Shown: positions 10,208 through 19,744 of the stretch, in pieces | Position numbering within the stretch: position 1 is the first letter of the stretch | Layout of the letters: every line of letters starts with the position of its first letter | Assembly: GCA_902363255.1 (NCBI GenBank) | Contig: CABIZO010000001.1 | Location: 248,001 to 312,000 of the forward strand | Direction of reading: 5' to 3' | From: Peptostreptococcaceae bacterium | GTDB taxonomy: Bacteria; Bacillota; Clostridia; Peptostreptococcales; Peptostreptococcaceae | DNA: 64,000 bases | Translations under genes and position numbers: made by a program | The notes under the pieces: model-generated | Database searches by the model: none | What the model was told of the DNA's origin: nothing | The model's input: the letters and a program-made list of their open reading frames with translations, nothing else

Positions 10208-10441
10208 ATGTTGAATAATGTATTAATGGGAGTACAACTTGTTTTAGCCGTATTCTTAATGTTAGTAATTATGCCACAAGAAGGTAAAGATAACTTTAAG
10301 TCAGATTTTAGTGGTTCAGAAGAAGGTTCACAAGCTTACTTCAAACCAAAAGGAAAACAAGCATTTCTTTTAAAATCAACTAAAATAGTATCAGTACTAT
10401 TTTTCATAAATGCAATAGCATTATTAGTAGCAAACAAATAA
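10208..10441 (+). CDS. secG: preprotein translocase subunit SecG
   Basis: Small membrane subunit of the SecYEG channel. It is 77 residues from ATG 10208 (AGGAGG lies 6 bases upstream; an in-frame TTG at 10202 overlaps that site and is rejected). Two transmembrane segments are seen, about residues 3-22 and 56-74, joined by a polar loop containing GSEEGSQAYFKPKGKQ. In many Firmicutes secG sits directly before rnr, smpB and ssrA; here a strong terminator and two unrelated genes separate it from rnr. Confidence 0.93.
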   Translation: MLNNVLMGVQLVLAVFLMLVIMPQEGKDNFKSDFSGSEEGSQAYFKPKGKQAFLLKSTKIVSVLFFINAIALLVANK

Positions 10442-10502
10442 TATTAAATAAATGGCCAAGTTTAATATTCAAAAAGTTAAAGGTTAAATTTAATTTTTAA
10501 AT

Positions 10503-10542
10503 TAAGAAGATGATTATATGAAAGTATAATCATCTTCTTTTG
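10503..10542 (+). terminator. Rho-independent terminator after secG
   Basis: AAGAAGATGATTATA and TATAATCATCTTCTT form a 15-bp perfect stem followed by TTTTG. It ends the secG transcript. Confidence 0.92.
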
Positions 10543-10583
10543 TTATAATATAAATAAACATGAAAAATAAAGGGGAGAAAACT

Positions 10584-10955
10584 ATGGATGAAATAGAAAG
10601 TATATTTGAATGGGTATTTATAGCTAAATGTAAAATACCAGAAGATATAGTAGATTTATTGGCACCAGGGGAAGTGGCAGTTGCAGCATATAGGACACTT
10701 AGAGATAGTGCGACTTTTACAGATAAAAGAATGATAATAAGAGATGTTCAAGGTTTAACGGGGAAAAAGGTAGAGATTTATTCTATACCATATTCATCAA
10801 TAAATATGTGGTCAACAGAAAGTACAGGATTATTGTTTGATTTAAGTGCAGAAGTAGAACTTTGGACTAGGGCAGGTAATATTAAAATTTCTCTAAGAAA
10901 AGGAATTGACGTAAGGGAATTTGATAGACTTATAGCTCATTGCATTTTAAGATAG
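10584..10955 (+). CDS. bacterial PH-domain protein
   Basis: Protein of 123 residues of the bacterial pleckstrin-homology type (bPH family), a small beta-sandwich fold of unknown cellular role. The central part, with the pattern ATFTDKRMIIRDVQGLTGKK followed by EIYSIPYSSI, matches the family's strand-turn pattern. The start at 10584 is chosen over an in-frame ATG at 10560 because AGGGGAG lies 8 bases upstream. No signal peptide or membrane segment is seen. It lies between the secG terminator and a terminator shared with the convergent AEC transporter. Confidence 0.75.
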   Translation: MDEIESIFEWVFIAKCKIPEDIVDLLAPGEVAVAAYRTLRDSATFTDKRMIIRDVQGLTGKKVEIYSIPYSSINMWSTESTGLLFDLSAEVELWTRAGNIKISLRKGIDVREFDRLIAHCILR

Positions 10956-10972
10956 ATATTAGATACATAATA

Positions 10973-11017
10973 AAAAGCCAAGCACCTTTAAATTCTTAAA
11001 AGGAGTTTGGCTTTTTT
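10973..11017. terminator. terminator between convergent PH-domain and AEC genes
   Basis: AAAAAGCCAA and TTTGGCTTTTTT form the outer stem, with an inner CCTTTTAA...TTAAAAGG-like pairing. T-runs on both strands suggest bidirectional action. Confidence 0.85.
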
Positions 11018-11019
11018 AT

Positions 11020-11958
11020 TTAAATTAAAGCGAATTGTTTCAATGTAAATATCCAGAAAAATACTGTTACTATGGAAAATGCAGACGTAAAGACTACAAT
11101 CTGTCCAGCTAAGTCAGCGTCACCATCCATTTGCTTTGCCATTTGGAAACTAGATACAGCAGCAGGTGCTGCAAATATAATCATAATTCCTAAAAGATCA
11201 GCATGTCTATATCCCACATAATATCCTAGTGTAACAAATATTAAAGGAACAATTATAAGTCTTGAAATCGTAACTATAGAAGTTTCCTTTATATATTTTT
11301 TCACATCAGAAAAAGAGAACGAAGCGCCTAGTAATATTAAAGATAAAGGTGTTGCTATTTTTGAGATATCCTTTACAGTTGTTTCTAGGAATGTTGGAAG
11401 TTTTATTTTTAATGTAAAAAATATTATTCCAATAACCCCAGCTATAATAAGTGGATTAGTTATTACACCTTTAATCATATTTGCAATGTTTATTTTACCA
11501 CCTCTAAAAGTTTCAAGGCAGATAACAGCCAGTAAATTATACGTGGGAACAACTACACCTATAAGTAAAGCTATGGACCCTATATTACCTTCTCCAAGTA
11601 TGGAAGTGGCAACTGGAATTCCAAATAAAACAAAGTTACTACGAAAAACTCCCTGAATCATTACGCCCCTTTTTGAATTATCTTTTTCAATAATGGGAAT
11701 AAAGAAAAATAGAAACCCAAATAAAACTAATATACATATAAAAACAAACATCATAAGTTTAAAATCTATGATATTACCCATATTTGTATTGTAAACATTA
11801 TAGAATAATAGTAGGGGTAAGAATACTTTAAAAGCTACGTTATTCATAATATTTAAGGAATTCTCATCAAACATTTTTAAATATTTAAGAAAATATCCTA
11901 GACCCATAGTTAAACATAATGGGCTTACTACATTGAAAGATAAAATTAAATTGTCCAT
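11020..11958 (-). CDS. AEC-family transporter (auxin efflux carrier fold)
   Basis: Integral membrane protein of 312 residues with about ten hydrophobic segments spread over its whole length. It belongs to the AEC/malate permease-like family (GLGYFLK near the N-terminus; a second half beginning ITNPLIIAGVIGI; LILLGASFSF). Known bacterial members carry malate, lactate or amino-acid-like substrates; the substrate here is unknown. The start at 11958 has AGGAGG 7 bases upstream; the open frame extends to 12015 but the extra residues have no ribosome site. Transcribed alone, divergent from rnr. Confidence 0.85.
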   Translation of the reverse strand: MDNLILSFNVVSPLCLTMGLGYFLKYLKMFDENSLNIMNNVAFKVFLPLLLFYNVYNTNMGNIIDFKLMMFVFICILVLFGFLFFFIPIIEKDNSKRGVMIQGVFRSNFVLFGIPVATSILGEGNIGSIALLIGVVVPTYNLLAVICLETFRGGKINIANMIKGVITNPLIIAGVIGIIFFTLKIKLPTFLETTVKDISKIATPLSLILLGASFSFSDVKKYIKETSIVTISRLIIVPLIFVTLGYYVGYRHADLLGIMIIFAAPAAVSSFQMAKQMDGDADLAGQIVVFTSAFSIVTVFFWIFTLKQFALI

Positions 11959-12181
11959 AATATTCCTCCTCTTTAAACATAATAACAGTATAAAGAAACT
12001 AATAATAAAAAGCAAATATACATTAATTAGACAAAATAGAAAATATTAGTTAAAATTAGGAATAGGAATTATTTATAAGTTATTTTAAATTTAAAGAGCA
12101 TGTTAGGTTAAATTGGGAAATAATAAATAAAAAGTTAATGAATAAGGATATAATAATAAGAATAATAATAGGAGGTATTAT

Positions 12182-14350
12182 ATGACAGAAGAAATAAGAA
12201 CATCATTGTTAGGTCTAATTAATGATAAGCACTACAATCCTCTTAAAAAGGAAGAATTAGCACTAATCTTTAATATACACCCAGCAGAAATGCCAATGTT
12301 TTGTAATTTTTTAGACGAATTAGAAGAAGATGGATATATAGTAAGAACTAAAAAAGGGAGAATAATGACTCCAAATACTATGGGACTATTTGTTGGTAAA
12401 TTTGTATCTCATAGAAAAGGTTACGGATTCGTTGAATCTGATGAAGAGTATACACAAGACTTATTTATACCAAAGGATGATATAAATGGGGCTCTTCATA
12501 ACGACAGAGTTATGGCAGAAATCGTAACACCTGCTACAGAAGACAGAAGAGCAGAAGGTAAAGTTATAAAAATAATAAAAAGAGAAGTAACTAGGGTTGT
12601 TGGTTTATTCCAAGAAAACAAGAGCTTTGGTTTTGTTGTGCCTGATGACAAAAAATTTAACCAAGATATATTTATACCAAAGAGATTTTTCTCTGGGGCT
12701 AAAAATGATGACAAAGTAGTTTGTGAAATTACAGTTTGGCCACAAGAAAACAGAAAACCAGAAGGTAAAATAATAGAAGTACTTGGTAAAAAAGGTGAAA
12801 GAGGAGTAGAAATTGACTCAATAATTAGAGCTCATGGACTTCCAGAAGAATTTCCTAAAAAAGTCATAGACGAAGCAAATTATGTGGCAGAACAAGATTT
12901 ATCAGATGAAATAGCAAGAAGACTTGATTTAAGAGACCTTAATATTTTCACAATAGATGGTGAAGATGCAAAGGACTTAGACGATGCCATTTCAATAGAA
13001 GAATTGCCAAATGGTAATTATAAACTTGGGGTACATATCGCCGATGTTACTCACTATGTAAAAGAAAAGAATAAATTAGATAAAGAAGCTTTAAAAAGAG
13101 CCACTTCTGTTTATTTAGTAGATAAAGTAATCCCAATGTTACCAAAACAATTATCAAACGGTGTTTGTTCACTAAATCCATTTGAAGATAAGTTAACTTT
13201 ATCTTGCTTTATGGAAATTGATTCAGAAGGTAAGGTTGTTAACTCTGATATAGCTGAAACTGTAATAAATTCAAAAGCTAGAATGACTTATACAGAAGTA
13301 TCTGACATATTAGAAAAAGACGATGAGAAGTTAAAGAAAACTTTCGCTGCTCAAGTTGATGATTTCATAAAGGCTGAGAAATTAGCTAGAATTTTAATGA
13401 AGAGAAGACAAAGAAGAGGAGCTATAGATTTTGACTTCCCAGAAGCTAAAATAATTCTAAATGGAAATGGTGAAGTAGTAGATATAAAACACTACGAGAG
13501 AAGAATATCAAACAAAATGATAGAAGAGTTTATGCTTGTAGCTAACGAAACAGTAGCAGAACATTTCTATTGGCTACAACTACCTTTTGTTTATAGAATA
13601 CATGAGACTCCATCAGCAGAAAAAATGGAAGATCTTAAAAAATTCATATCTACATTTGGGTATACTATAAAAGGTGATATGGAAAATGTTCATCCGAAAG
13701 AAATACAAGGAATAGTAGAAAAAATAAAAGGTACAAAAGAAGAAGAATCAATAAGTACAATAGCTTTACGTTCTATGAAGCAGGCTAAATATTCACCACA
13801 ATGTATAGGTCACTTTGGATTGGCAGCAAAATACTACTGTCACTTTACTTCTCCAATAAGAAGATATCCAGACCTACAAATTCATAGAATAATAAAAGAG
13901 CAATTAAACAATAAAATAAATAATAAGAGACAAGAGCAATTAGCTCATATAGTTGAATATGCATCTACTCAATCATCAGAAAGAGAAAGAGCAGCAGAGC
14001 TTGCTGAGAGAGATGTACACGACTTCTACAAAGCATGCTATATGGCAGACAAAGTTGGTCAAGAATTTGATGGTGTAGTATCAAGTGTAACTTCTTTTGG
14101 TATGTTTGTTGAATTGGAAAACACTGTTGAAGGTCTTATAAGACTAGCTAATATGAGAGATGATTATTATATTTTTGATCAAGAAAGATATACAATTATA
14201 GGTGAGAGAACTCACAAAACATTCAAGATTGGAGATACAGTAAGAATTAAAGTTGATAATGTAAATGTTGATTTTAGAGAAATAGACTTTATGCTATTAG
14301 CTAAATTAGAAGATAGCCATGCGGAAGAAGATTTAAAAGAAGAAGAGTAA
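12182..14350 (+). CDS. rnr: ribonuclease R
   Basis: 3'-5' exoribonuclease that degrades structured RNA and partners with trans-translation. It is 722 residues. Order: N-terminal winged-helix region (about 1-65), two cold-shock OB folds (about 70-215; GKFVSHRKGYGFVE and GLFQENKSFGFVVPDD), the catalytic RNB domain with metal-binding Asp residues in DGEDAKDLDDAIS (near residue 260) and HFTSPIRRYPDL, and a C-terminal S1 domain (GVVSSVTSFGMFVELE). It starts with a perfect AGGAGG 7 bases upstream. smpB and ssrA, its usual neighbours, are about 19.5 kb away here. Confidence 0.97.
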   Translation: MTEEIRTSLLGLINDKHYNPLKKEELALIFNIHPAEMPMFCNFLDELEEDGYIVRTKKGRIMTPNTMGLFVGKFVSHRKGYGFVESDEEYTQDLFIPKDDINGALHNDRVMAEIVTPATEDRRAEGKVIKIIKREVTRVVGLFQENKSFGFVVPDDKKFNQDIFIPKRFFSGAKNDDKVVCEITVWPQENRKPEGKIIEVLGKKGERGVEIDSIIRAHGLPEEFPKKVIDEANYVAEQDLSDEIARRLDLRDLNIFTIDGEDAKDLDDAISIEELPNGNYKLGVHIADVTHYVKEKNKLDKEALKRATSVYLVDKVIPMLPKQLSNGVCSLNPFEDKLTLSCFMEIDSEGKVVNSDIAETVINSKARMTYTEVSDILEKDDEKLKKTFAAQVDDFIKAEKLARILMKRRQRRGAIDFDFPEAKIILNGNGEVVDIKHYERRISNKMIEEFMLVANETVAEHFYWLQLPFVYRIHETPSAEKMEDLKKFISTFGYTIKGDMENVHPKEIQGIVEKIKGTKEEESISTIALRSMKQAKYSPQCIGHFGLAAKYYCHFTSPIRRYPDLQIHRIIKEQLNNKINNKRQEQLAHIVEYASTQSSERERAAELAERDVHDFYKACYMADKVGQEFDGVVSSVTSFGMFVELENTVEGLIRLANMRDDYYIFDQERYTIIGERTHKTFKIGDTVRIKVDNVNVDFREIDFMLLAKLEDSHAEEDLKEEE

Positions 14351-14356
14351 TATATT

Positions 14357-14391
14357 TAAAAAGGGAAGATATCATATCTTCTCTTTTTTCA
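14357..14391 (+). terminator. Rho-independent terminator after rnr
   Basis: AAAAGGGAAGATA and TATCTTCTCTTTTTT form a stem with a tight loop and a T-run directly after rnr. Confidence 0.88.
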
Positions 14392-14581
14392 TTTAATATT
14401 TATAATGAAAAATAGAAATTAAGAATAAAATTGGAAATTCCTGAGTAGTCTATAATATGGATATTTAAATTTAAACATAAAAAATATATTATTTAACCTC
14501 AATGTAACACATTTCGCAAAAGATTAATATACAATTATCTTAAGATATTTCAAAATTTAAAATAATTGGAGTGTTGTCGTT

Positions 14582-14977
14582 ATGCTTAAAGTTATTAATT
14601 CTATTAGAAATGATGTTGAAAGTAGTAATGAAAAAAATTTAGGTAGATTTAAGAAGGCAGCAGGGGCAGAAAAGGTCTATGAAAGAAAAGAGTATATTAT
14701 TTTAAAAGTTAAAAAAGGCTACATAGTATATAACACAAAAAAAGAGTTTGAAGATGGTCATACCCATATTCAAAGTTTTGAAATGTCCAAGACAATTATT
14801 GATAATAGCATAAGAAAGAAGAGACCTAAGACTAATAATATTTATTTAATAGAAAGTCATATAAGGGTCACAAATGACACTAAATATAAACAAGTATTAA
14901 GAGAGCTGATAGAAGCTAAAAAAGATAAGACTAAGGATAATAAATATCATAATAGAAGTTATTGTAATGCTTGTTAA
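14582..14977 (+). CDS. hypothetical protein, 131 aa
   Basis: Not recognised. A soluble, Lys-rich protein of 131 residues with no signal peptide or membrane segment. A compact middle part (ERKEYIILKVKKGYIVYNTK, then GHTHIQSFEMSKTII) looks beta-rich and could be a small single-domain fold; the C-terminal 30 residues are highly charged and end in SYCNAC. The upstream site TTGGAGTG precedes the ATG. It stands alone between the rnr terminator and a terminator of its own. Confidence 0.6.
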   Translation: MLKVINSIRNDVESSNEKNLGRFKKAAGAEKVYERKEYIILKVKKGYIVYNTKKEFEDGHTHIQSFEMSKTIIDNSIRKKRPKTNNIYLIESHIRVTNDTKYKQVLRELIEAKKDKTKDNKYHNRSYCNAC

Positions 14978-14986
14978 ATAGATAAA

Positions 14987-15031
14987 AGAAGAACCATCAA
15001 GAGAAATACTATTGGTGGTTCTTCTTTGTGT
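14987..15031 (+). terminator. Rho-independent terminator
   Basis: GAAGAACCATCA and TGGTGGTTCTTC pair (one G-U) around a loop, followed by TTTG. It closes the 131-residue hypothetical gene. Confidence 0.8.
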
Positions 15032-15139
15032 GTAAAAATAAAAATAGTATATAAAATTCATAAAATATACTGATAGTATAGAATTATTATTTGTATTAAT
15101 TTATTATAAATATATGTCATTAAATAAAGGAGACAATAT

Positions 15140-16513
15140 ATGAGGGAGAAGTATATAGAAATAGTAAATAACTTGACCAATTATTATAAAAAGTCAGTAA
15201 GTGTATTTACTAAAGAAGATAATGGTAAAGTAATAACTATTACTTTAGCTGACTATGGAATTATAAGATTAAATTTAAGTAAAATAAGCGAAGAAAAAAT
15301 GTATTATGAATCAGAAAATTATGAGGCTATAGAAAGTGGTCCAGTTAAAATTAATAAGTTAGATGATAAATATATTGTTGCAACAATAGGTGAAAATAAT
15401 AAAGCATCAGTAGTCTTTACTTATAAATGTGACGACATAGATCTTCAACTAGACCTTTATGATTATAGCGATATAAAAATAAAGAAAAAGTATATTAAGG
15501 GCGATTATAGAATTAAACTAGGTAATCACATAGCTCATAATTTATTAATGAAACATGCAACACTAGGTGATGTTTTTTTAAGTGAGAGAGAAAAATATAT
15601 TTTGCCTATGGCAATGTGGATAGCTATTTTGGATTCAAGTCAAAGTTTTGTGGATGGACCTGATTACCATAAAATTTTTGACTTATTTATACAATACGAT
15701 GGGAAATATGAAAAAGAAGAGTTTTTAACTAAAGCCATACAAATAGAAAATGATTACGGGAATATAAAAGATGTAAAAAAAGTATGTAATATAATGAAAA
15801 ATTGTCTTAATAAATTACAAACATCTAAAGACAGAAGCATTTATTCTGAAATGGAAAAGAAATTAATTGATTATTTATGTTATTGGAATACTTTAGAACC
15901 TATATATGAAGTTTATACTGATTTTACTTGTTATATGAAAGATACATGTGAAAATTTTAAAAGTAATAATTCAACAAAAGATAAGGACTTAGAAGATTAC
16001 ATAAAAAATAAAGCAGGAAAGAAACTTGTTGAAGCAGGATTTATAGAAGAATATCCTTACTATAGAATAAAAACAGAAGATAAGGTTTATGTAGTGGAAT
16101 TTGAAATTATAAATAATAAAAAAGTAAATGTAAAAATGCTTCAAGAAATGCTTGAAGAAGGTTCTGCATTTATGGAATTATTAGATAAGATAGATTACAA
16201 ATATTTAAAGATAGAAGATGTAAATAAATATGAAGAAGAAATTTGTAAAACTAAAGAAGAGATAGATGATGAAATAGAAACAATATTAGGGTGCTTATTA
16301 GTTGATAAAGCTTTATCTAAACAAAATAGTAAATTAGGAATAATAGGCGGAATAATTGCTGCTGCAATTGTTTACTTACTATGGAAACAATCCATTCTAA
16401 TTTGTGGAGTAATTGGAATAGTTACTTGTATAGTTATAGTTAATATTGAAAAATATGCAAGAATGTTTGCGGCTATTTATAATGAGGGAGAAAATGAAGA
16501 TGAAAATGAATAA
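15140..16513 (+). CDS. hypothetical protein with C-terminal membrane hairpin, 457 aa
   Basis: Not recognised. A 457-residue protein: the first 390 or so residues are soluble and charged, and two adjacent hydrophobic segments follow (about 403-420 and 424-440, around IIGGIIAAAIVYLL and ICGVIGIVTCIVIV). A short acidic tail ends it. This suggests a cytosolic body anchored at the membrane by a C-terminal hairpin. AAAGGAG precedes the start. The next gene overlaps its last codons, so the two are likely made together and may form a complex. Confidence 0.65.
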   Translation: MREKYIEIVNNLTNYYKKSVSVFTKEDNGKVITITLADYGIIRLNLSKISEEKMYYESENYEAIESGPVKINKLDDKYIVATIGENNKASVVFTYKCDDIDLQLDLYDYSDIKIKKKYIKGDYRIKLGNHIAHNLLMKHATLGDVFLSEREKYILPMAMWIAILDSSQSFVDGPDYHKIFDLFIQYDGKYEKEEFLTKAIQIENDYGNIKDVKKVCNIMKNCLNKLQTSKDRSIYSEMEKKLIDYLCYWNTLEPIYEVYTDFTCYMKDTCENFKSNNSTKDKDLEDYIKNKAGKKLVEAGFIEEYPYYRIKTEDKVYVVEFEIINNKKVNVKMLQEMLEEGSAFMELLDKIDYKYLKIEDVNKYEEEICKTKEEIDDEIETILGCLLVDKALSKQNSKLGIIGGIIAAAIVYLLWKQSILICGVIGIVTCIVIVNIEKYARMFAAIYNEGENEDENE

Positions 16514-17006
16514 GAAAGATTATATAAAACCAAATAAAATATTTTTTGATCCAGAGTGGGAATTATCAAAAATATATGAAATGCAAGAAGAATTCTTTGA
16601 ACAAGGAGAATTTGCTCTTGGATGTATAGTCGCAGCTAACAATAAACTTTTCAAGAGGGGACTTTTAGATTTACCAGGGTATATAATATATACTTTTGAT
16701 GAATATTATGAAGAGAATATGGAAGAATTTGAAAGACTTGCAGATGAAGTTTATGATTTAGGTGGAACAAAACAAGAGAACAAATCATTAAAAAAGATAG
16801 CATATTTATTAGAAGAAATGATGGAAAATGATTTTGGTATAAGGTTGCCGTTAGAGATGACAGGAGGAAGGGAAGTATTCTTCTCATCGATAATGTTTAA
16901 TAGAAAATACTTACCAGGGAAAAAATTAATTGGTAGATGTTATCCTCTACATATATTAAGGGGGAGGAAGCCAGATGCAATGTTAATACCGCACTGGTAT
17001 TGGTAA
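16500..17006 (+). CDS. hypothetical protein, 168 aa
   Basis: Not recognised. A soluble protein of about 168 residues, acidic in the first half and ending in hydrophobic/aromatic IPHWYW. Several in-frame ATG codons exist (16446, 16482, 16494, 16500, 16506); 16500 is preferred because GAGGGAG sits 9-10 bases upstream. It overlaps the end of the 457-residue gene by 14 bases, indicating translational coupling. A terminator follows, so the pair is a self-contained two-gene operon. Confidence 0.6.
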   Translation: MKMNKKDYIKPNKIFFDPEWELSKIYEMQEEFFEQGEFALGCIVAANNKLFKRGLLDLPGYIIYTFDEYYEENMEEFERLADEVYDLGGTKQENKSLKKIAYLLEEMMENDFGIRLPLEMTGGREVFFSSIMFNRKYLPGKKLIGRCYPLHILRGRKPDAMLIPHWYW

Positions 17007-17021
17007 AAATATAATATTTTA

Positions 17022-17058
17022 TTAAAAAAGAATAATCATATAGATTATTCTTTTTTTG
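17022..17058 (+). terminator. Rho-independent terminator
   Basis: AAAAAAGAATAATC and GATTATTCTTTTTTT form a perfect stem around ATATA, ending the two-gene hypothetical operon. Confidence 0.88.
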
Positions 17059-17211
17059 CACTAAATAATTGATAACAATATGCTCCTAAGATAATGAAAA
17101 AAGATAAATGAATTTTATAAATGAATGTAAATATTAACAAAAGTTAAGAATTACTTATAAAGTTATTAATGTTTCTTTTTTATTATGTAATAGAAAAGGA
17201 GATGATATTTT

Positions 17212-17907
17212 ATGAAATTAAAAAATAAATTTGTAGGAATTATACTTGTTTTAGGTACTATTATATTTGTAGGAGGGGGCAATCCTTTAATCGGACTATC
17301 AAATCATAAAGATAGCTATATAAAAAATCAAAATTTAGAAAATACAACAGCTAATAGCTCTTATCTTATGTTAGTTAATAAAGAAAATCCATTGAGTCTA
17401 GATTATAAACCATCTAATCTGATTAAGCCAAATATTAAATTTTTAAGTAGTACTAGTGACGAATCAAAATATATGGAAGAGAAAGCAGCAAAAGCTTTGG
17501 AGGAATTATTCCAAGGGGCCAAAAAAGAAAATATAATTCTTATAGGTTCTTCAGCATATAGATCTTACAGAAGTCAAGTCAGGGTTCTTAAGGATGAAAT
17601 AAACTCGAAGGGTGTGGATTATGCTAATAAATATGTGGCAAAACCAGGAAAAAGTGAGCACCAAAGTGGACTAGCAATTGACGTGACAAATGAAGCTAGA
17701 TGTTTTGATAAAACAAGTCCAGAAGCACAATGGTTAGCAAATAATGCTTATAAATTTGGATTTATACTACGTTATCCAGAGGGGAAAGAAGATATTACAG
17801 GATATAATTATGAACCATGGCATATTAGATATGTGGGAAAAGATGCTGCAAAAGAGATTTATGACAAGAACATAACTTTAGAGGAGTATTTAGCTGATAT
17901 GGTATAA
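17212..17907 (+). CDS. VanY-type D-alanyl-D-alanine carboxypeptidase
   Basis: Exported zinc peptidase of the M15B (LAS) family that trims the terminal D-Ala from peptidoglycan precursors. It has 231 residues with an N-terminal hydrophobic anchor (about residues 8-23). The zinc ligands are His150 and Asp157 (SEHQSGLAIDV) and His204 in EPWHIRYVG, with Glu201 as general base; SAYRSYRSQ is the usual substrate-binding stretch. A response regulator and a sensor kinase follow in the same direction, as in van clusters, but no vanH, vanA or vanX-like genes are nearby, so vancomycin resistance should not be inferred from this alone. Confidence 0.88.
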   Translation: MKLKNKFVGIILVLGTIIFVGGGNPLIGLSNHKDSYIKNQNLENTTANSSYLMLVNKENPLSLDYKPSNLIKPNIKFLSSTSDESKYMEEKAAKALEELFQGAKKENIILIGSSAYRSYRSQVRVLKDEINSKGVDYANKYVAKPGKSEHQSGLAIDVTNEARCFDKTSPEAQWLANNAYKFGFILRYPEGKEDITGYNYEPWHIRYVGKDAAKEIYDKNITLEEYLADMV

Positions 17908-17931
17908 TAGAGTAAAAGTAAGGAGGAAGTT

Positions 17932-18621
17932 ATGGCAAGTAAAATTCTTGTAGTTGATGATGAAAAAGAAATAAGGAATTTAATTGAAATATATTTAAAA
18001 AATGAAGGTTACACAGTTCTAAAAGCTAGTAATGGTGAAGAAGCCCTTGAAGTTTTAGCAAAAGAGGAAATTCAGTTGATAATACTTGATATAATGATGC
18101 CAAAGATGGATGGAATGGAAGTATGCAGAAGGGTTAGAGAGCATTTGAATATTCCAATACTCATGCTTAGTGCAAAATCTGAAGATATGGATAAGATTGC
18201 AGGTATTATGACTGGGGCAGATGATTATTTAACAAAACCTTTTAACCCATTAGAGCTGTCAGTTAGGGTGAAGGCACTTCTTAGAAGGGCTTATTATTTT
18301 AACAACATGAACAAAGAGGATAATGTTATAAATATTGAAAATTTAACCATAGATAAAAATGAAAGAACTGTTAAAGTTGGTGATACTGAAATACCATTTA
18401 CAGCGAGAGAGTTCGATATTTTATATTTGCTAGGAAGTAATAAAGGTAAGGTTTTTAGTTCAGAAGAGATATTCATAAAGGTTTGGAAGGAAGATTATTT
18501 TGGCTCAAACAATACAGTTATGGTTCATATGAGTAGAATAAGAGAAAAGTTGGAAAAATATATAGCAGGAAATAAAATAATTCAAACTGTATGGGGAGTT
18601 GGTTATAAAGTTGAAAAATAA
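17932..18621 (+). CDS. OmpR-family response regulator, VanR-like
   Basis: DNA-binding response regulator of 229 residues. The receiver domain (1-120) has the acidic pair Asp9-Asp10, the phosphorylatable Asp53 in LIILDIMMP and the conserved Lys in LTKPFNP. The C-terminal winged helix (about 130-229) has TAREFDILYLLGSNKGKVFSSEEIF and the end WGVGYKVEK. GGAGGAAG precedes the ATG, 24 bases after vanY-like stop. Its end overlaps the sensor kinase start. It probably regulates the upstream carboxypeptidase. Confidence 0.93.
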   Translation: MASKILVVDDEKEIRNLIEIYLKNEGYTVLKASNGEEALEVLAKEEIQLIILDIMMPKMDGMEVCRRVREHLNIPILMLSAKSEDMDKIAGIMTGADDYLTKPFNPLELSVRVKALLRRAYYFNNMNKEDNVINIENLTIDKNERTVKVGDTEIPFTAREFDILYLLGSNKGKVFSSEEIFIKVWKEDYFGSNNTVMVHMSRIREKLEKYIAGNKIIQTVWGVGYKVEK

Positions 18622-19744
18622 AAGAAGAACTTTCAAATATATAATAAGAAGCTTTTTTGAATTTATTATAAGTGGATTGTTGAGCATTTATATATATTAT
18701 ACTCTGTACAGTTCATTATATAATTTATACATGAGTTTCAGATATCCCTTACTTAATAGAATAATGATTGCATTTCTTGATATTAAAAATAATTATTTGG
18801 GAGATATAATCTATGGAGTTATAGGGATGTTAATTTTTCTTTTCATATACTCTCTTATCACATATAGAAAGTATAACAATGTGTCCTTGCTAGTAGACAA
18901 TGTGGAAGAAATGTCAAAAGGAAACTTGGACAAGAAGATAGAAATGAAATCGAGGGGAGATATTAATCAAGTAGCACAGAACATTAATAATATCGTTGAA
19001 CAGCTTAAAAATATTACTGTGGAAGAAAGAAAAGCTCAACAAACAAAAACTGATTTGATAACAAATGTGTCTCACGATTTAAGAACACCTTTGACTTCTA
19101 TAATTGGATATTTGAATCTTATTGAAGAAGGAAAATATAAAGATGAAGTGGAGCTTATGTATTATGTAGATATTGCTTATGACAAATCATTGAACTTAAA
19201 TGTGTTGATTGATGATTTATTCGAGCTTACTAAAATGCAGAATAGGACGATTAATTTTAATAAGACTGAATTAAATTTAGTAGAATTAGTAGGACAGTTA
19301 GTTTCTCAGTTTGAAGTTCAATTTAGGCAGGGAAACATGAAGAGTAGAATAGAATTTTTAGATGAAAAATTAATGATAAATGCAGATCCTATTAAATTAG
19401 TAAGAGCATTTGAAAATCTTATTACAAATGCTATGAGATATGGAAAAGATGGATATTACGTAGATATAAAAGTGTTTACAGAAGGTAAAATGGCAGTAGT
19501 ACAAATTATCAACTACGGAGATCCAATTCCAATAGTTGATTTACCTCATATATTTGACAGATTCTATAGAGTTGAAAAGTCAAGAAATACATTCCAAGGT
19601 GGCTCAGGTTTAGGACTTGCTATTACAAAAAATATTATAGAAGCTCATGATGGAAGTATTGAGGCAAGAAGTAACAACGAAAGTACAGTTTTTGAAATTA
19701 AAATACCATATATAAGTGAAGAATACTCTAAGTTAACAGAATAA
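18611..19744 (+). CDS. sensor histidine kinase, VanS-like
   Basis: Membrane sensor kinase. Two membrane segments (about residues 12-35 and 63-85) enclose a short external loop of about 25 residues. A HAMP region follows, then HisKA with SHDLRTPLTSIIGYL, and an ATPase domain with FENLITNAMRYG, FDRFYR and GGSGLGLAI. The TTG at 18611 is taken as start because GGGGAG lies 12 bases upstream; a TTG at 18599 abuts that site. It overlaps the regulator gene by 11 bases. The short loop argues for sensing inside or at the membrane. The signal is unknown. Confidence 0.9.
   Translation: MKNKRRTFKYIIRSFFEFIISGLLSIYIYYTLYSSLYNLYMSFRYPLLNRIMIAFLDIKNNYLGDIIYGVIGMLIFLFIYSLITYRKYNNVSLLVDNVEEMSKGNLDKKIEMKSRGDINQVAQNINNIVEQLKNITVEERKAQQTKTDLITNVSHDLRTPLTSIIGYLNLIEEGKYKDEVELMYYVDIAYDKSLNLNVLIDDLFELTKMQNRTINFNKTELNLVELVGQLVSQFEVQFRQGNMKSRIEFLDEKLMINADPIKLVRAFENLITNAMRYGKDGYYVDIKVFTEGKMAVVQIINYGDPIPIVDLPHIFDRFYRVEKSRNTFQGGSGLGLAITKNIIEAHDGSIEARSNNESTVFEIKIPYISEEYSKLTE

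Noticed and set aside
17212..19744. Vancomycin resistance operon
   Set aside because: Only carboxypeptidase, regulator and kinase are present; no D-Ala-D-Lac/Ser ligase, dehydrogenase or dipeptidase genes.
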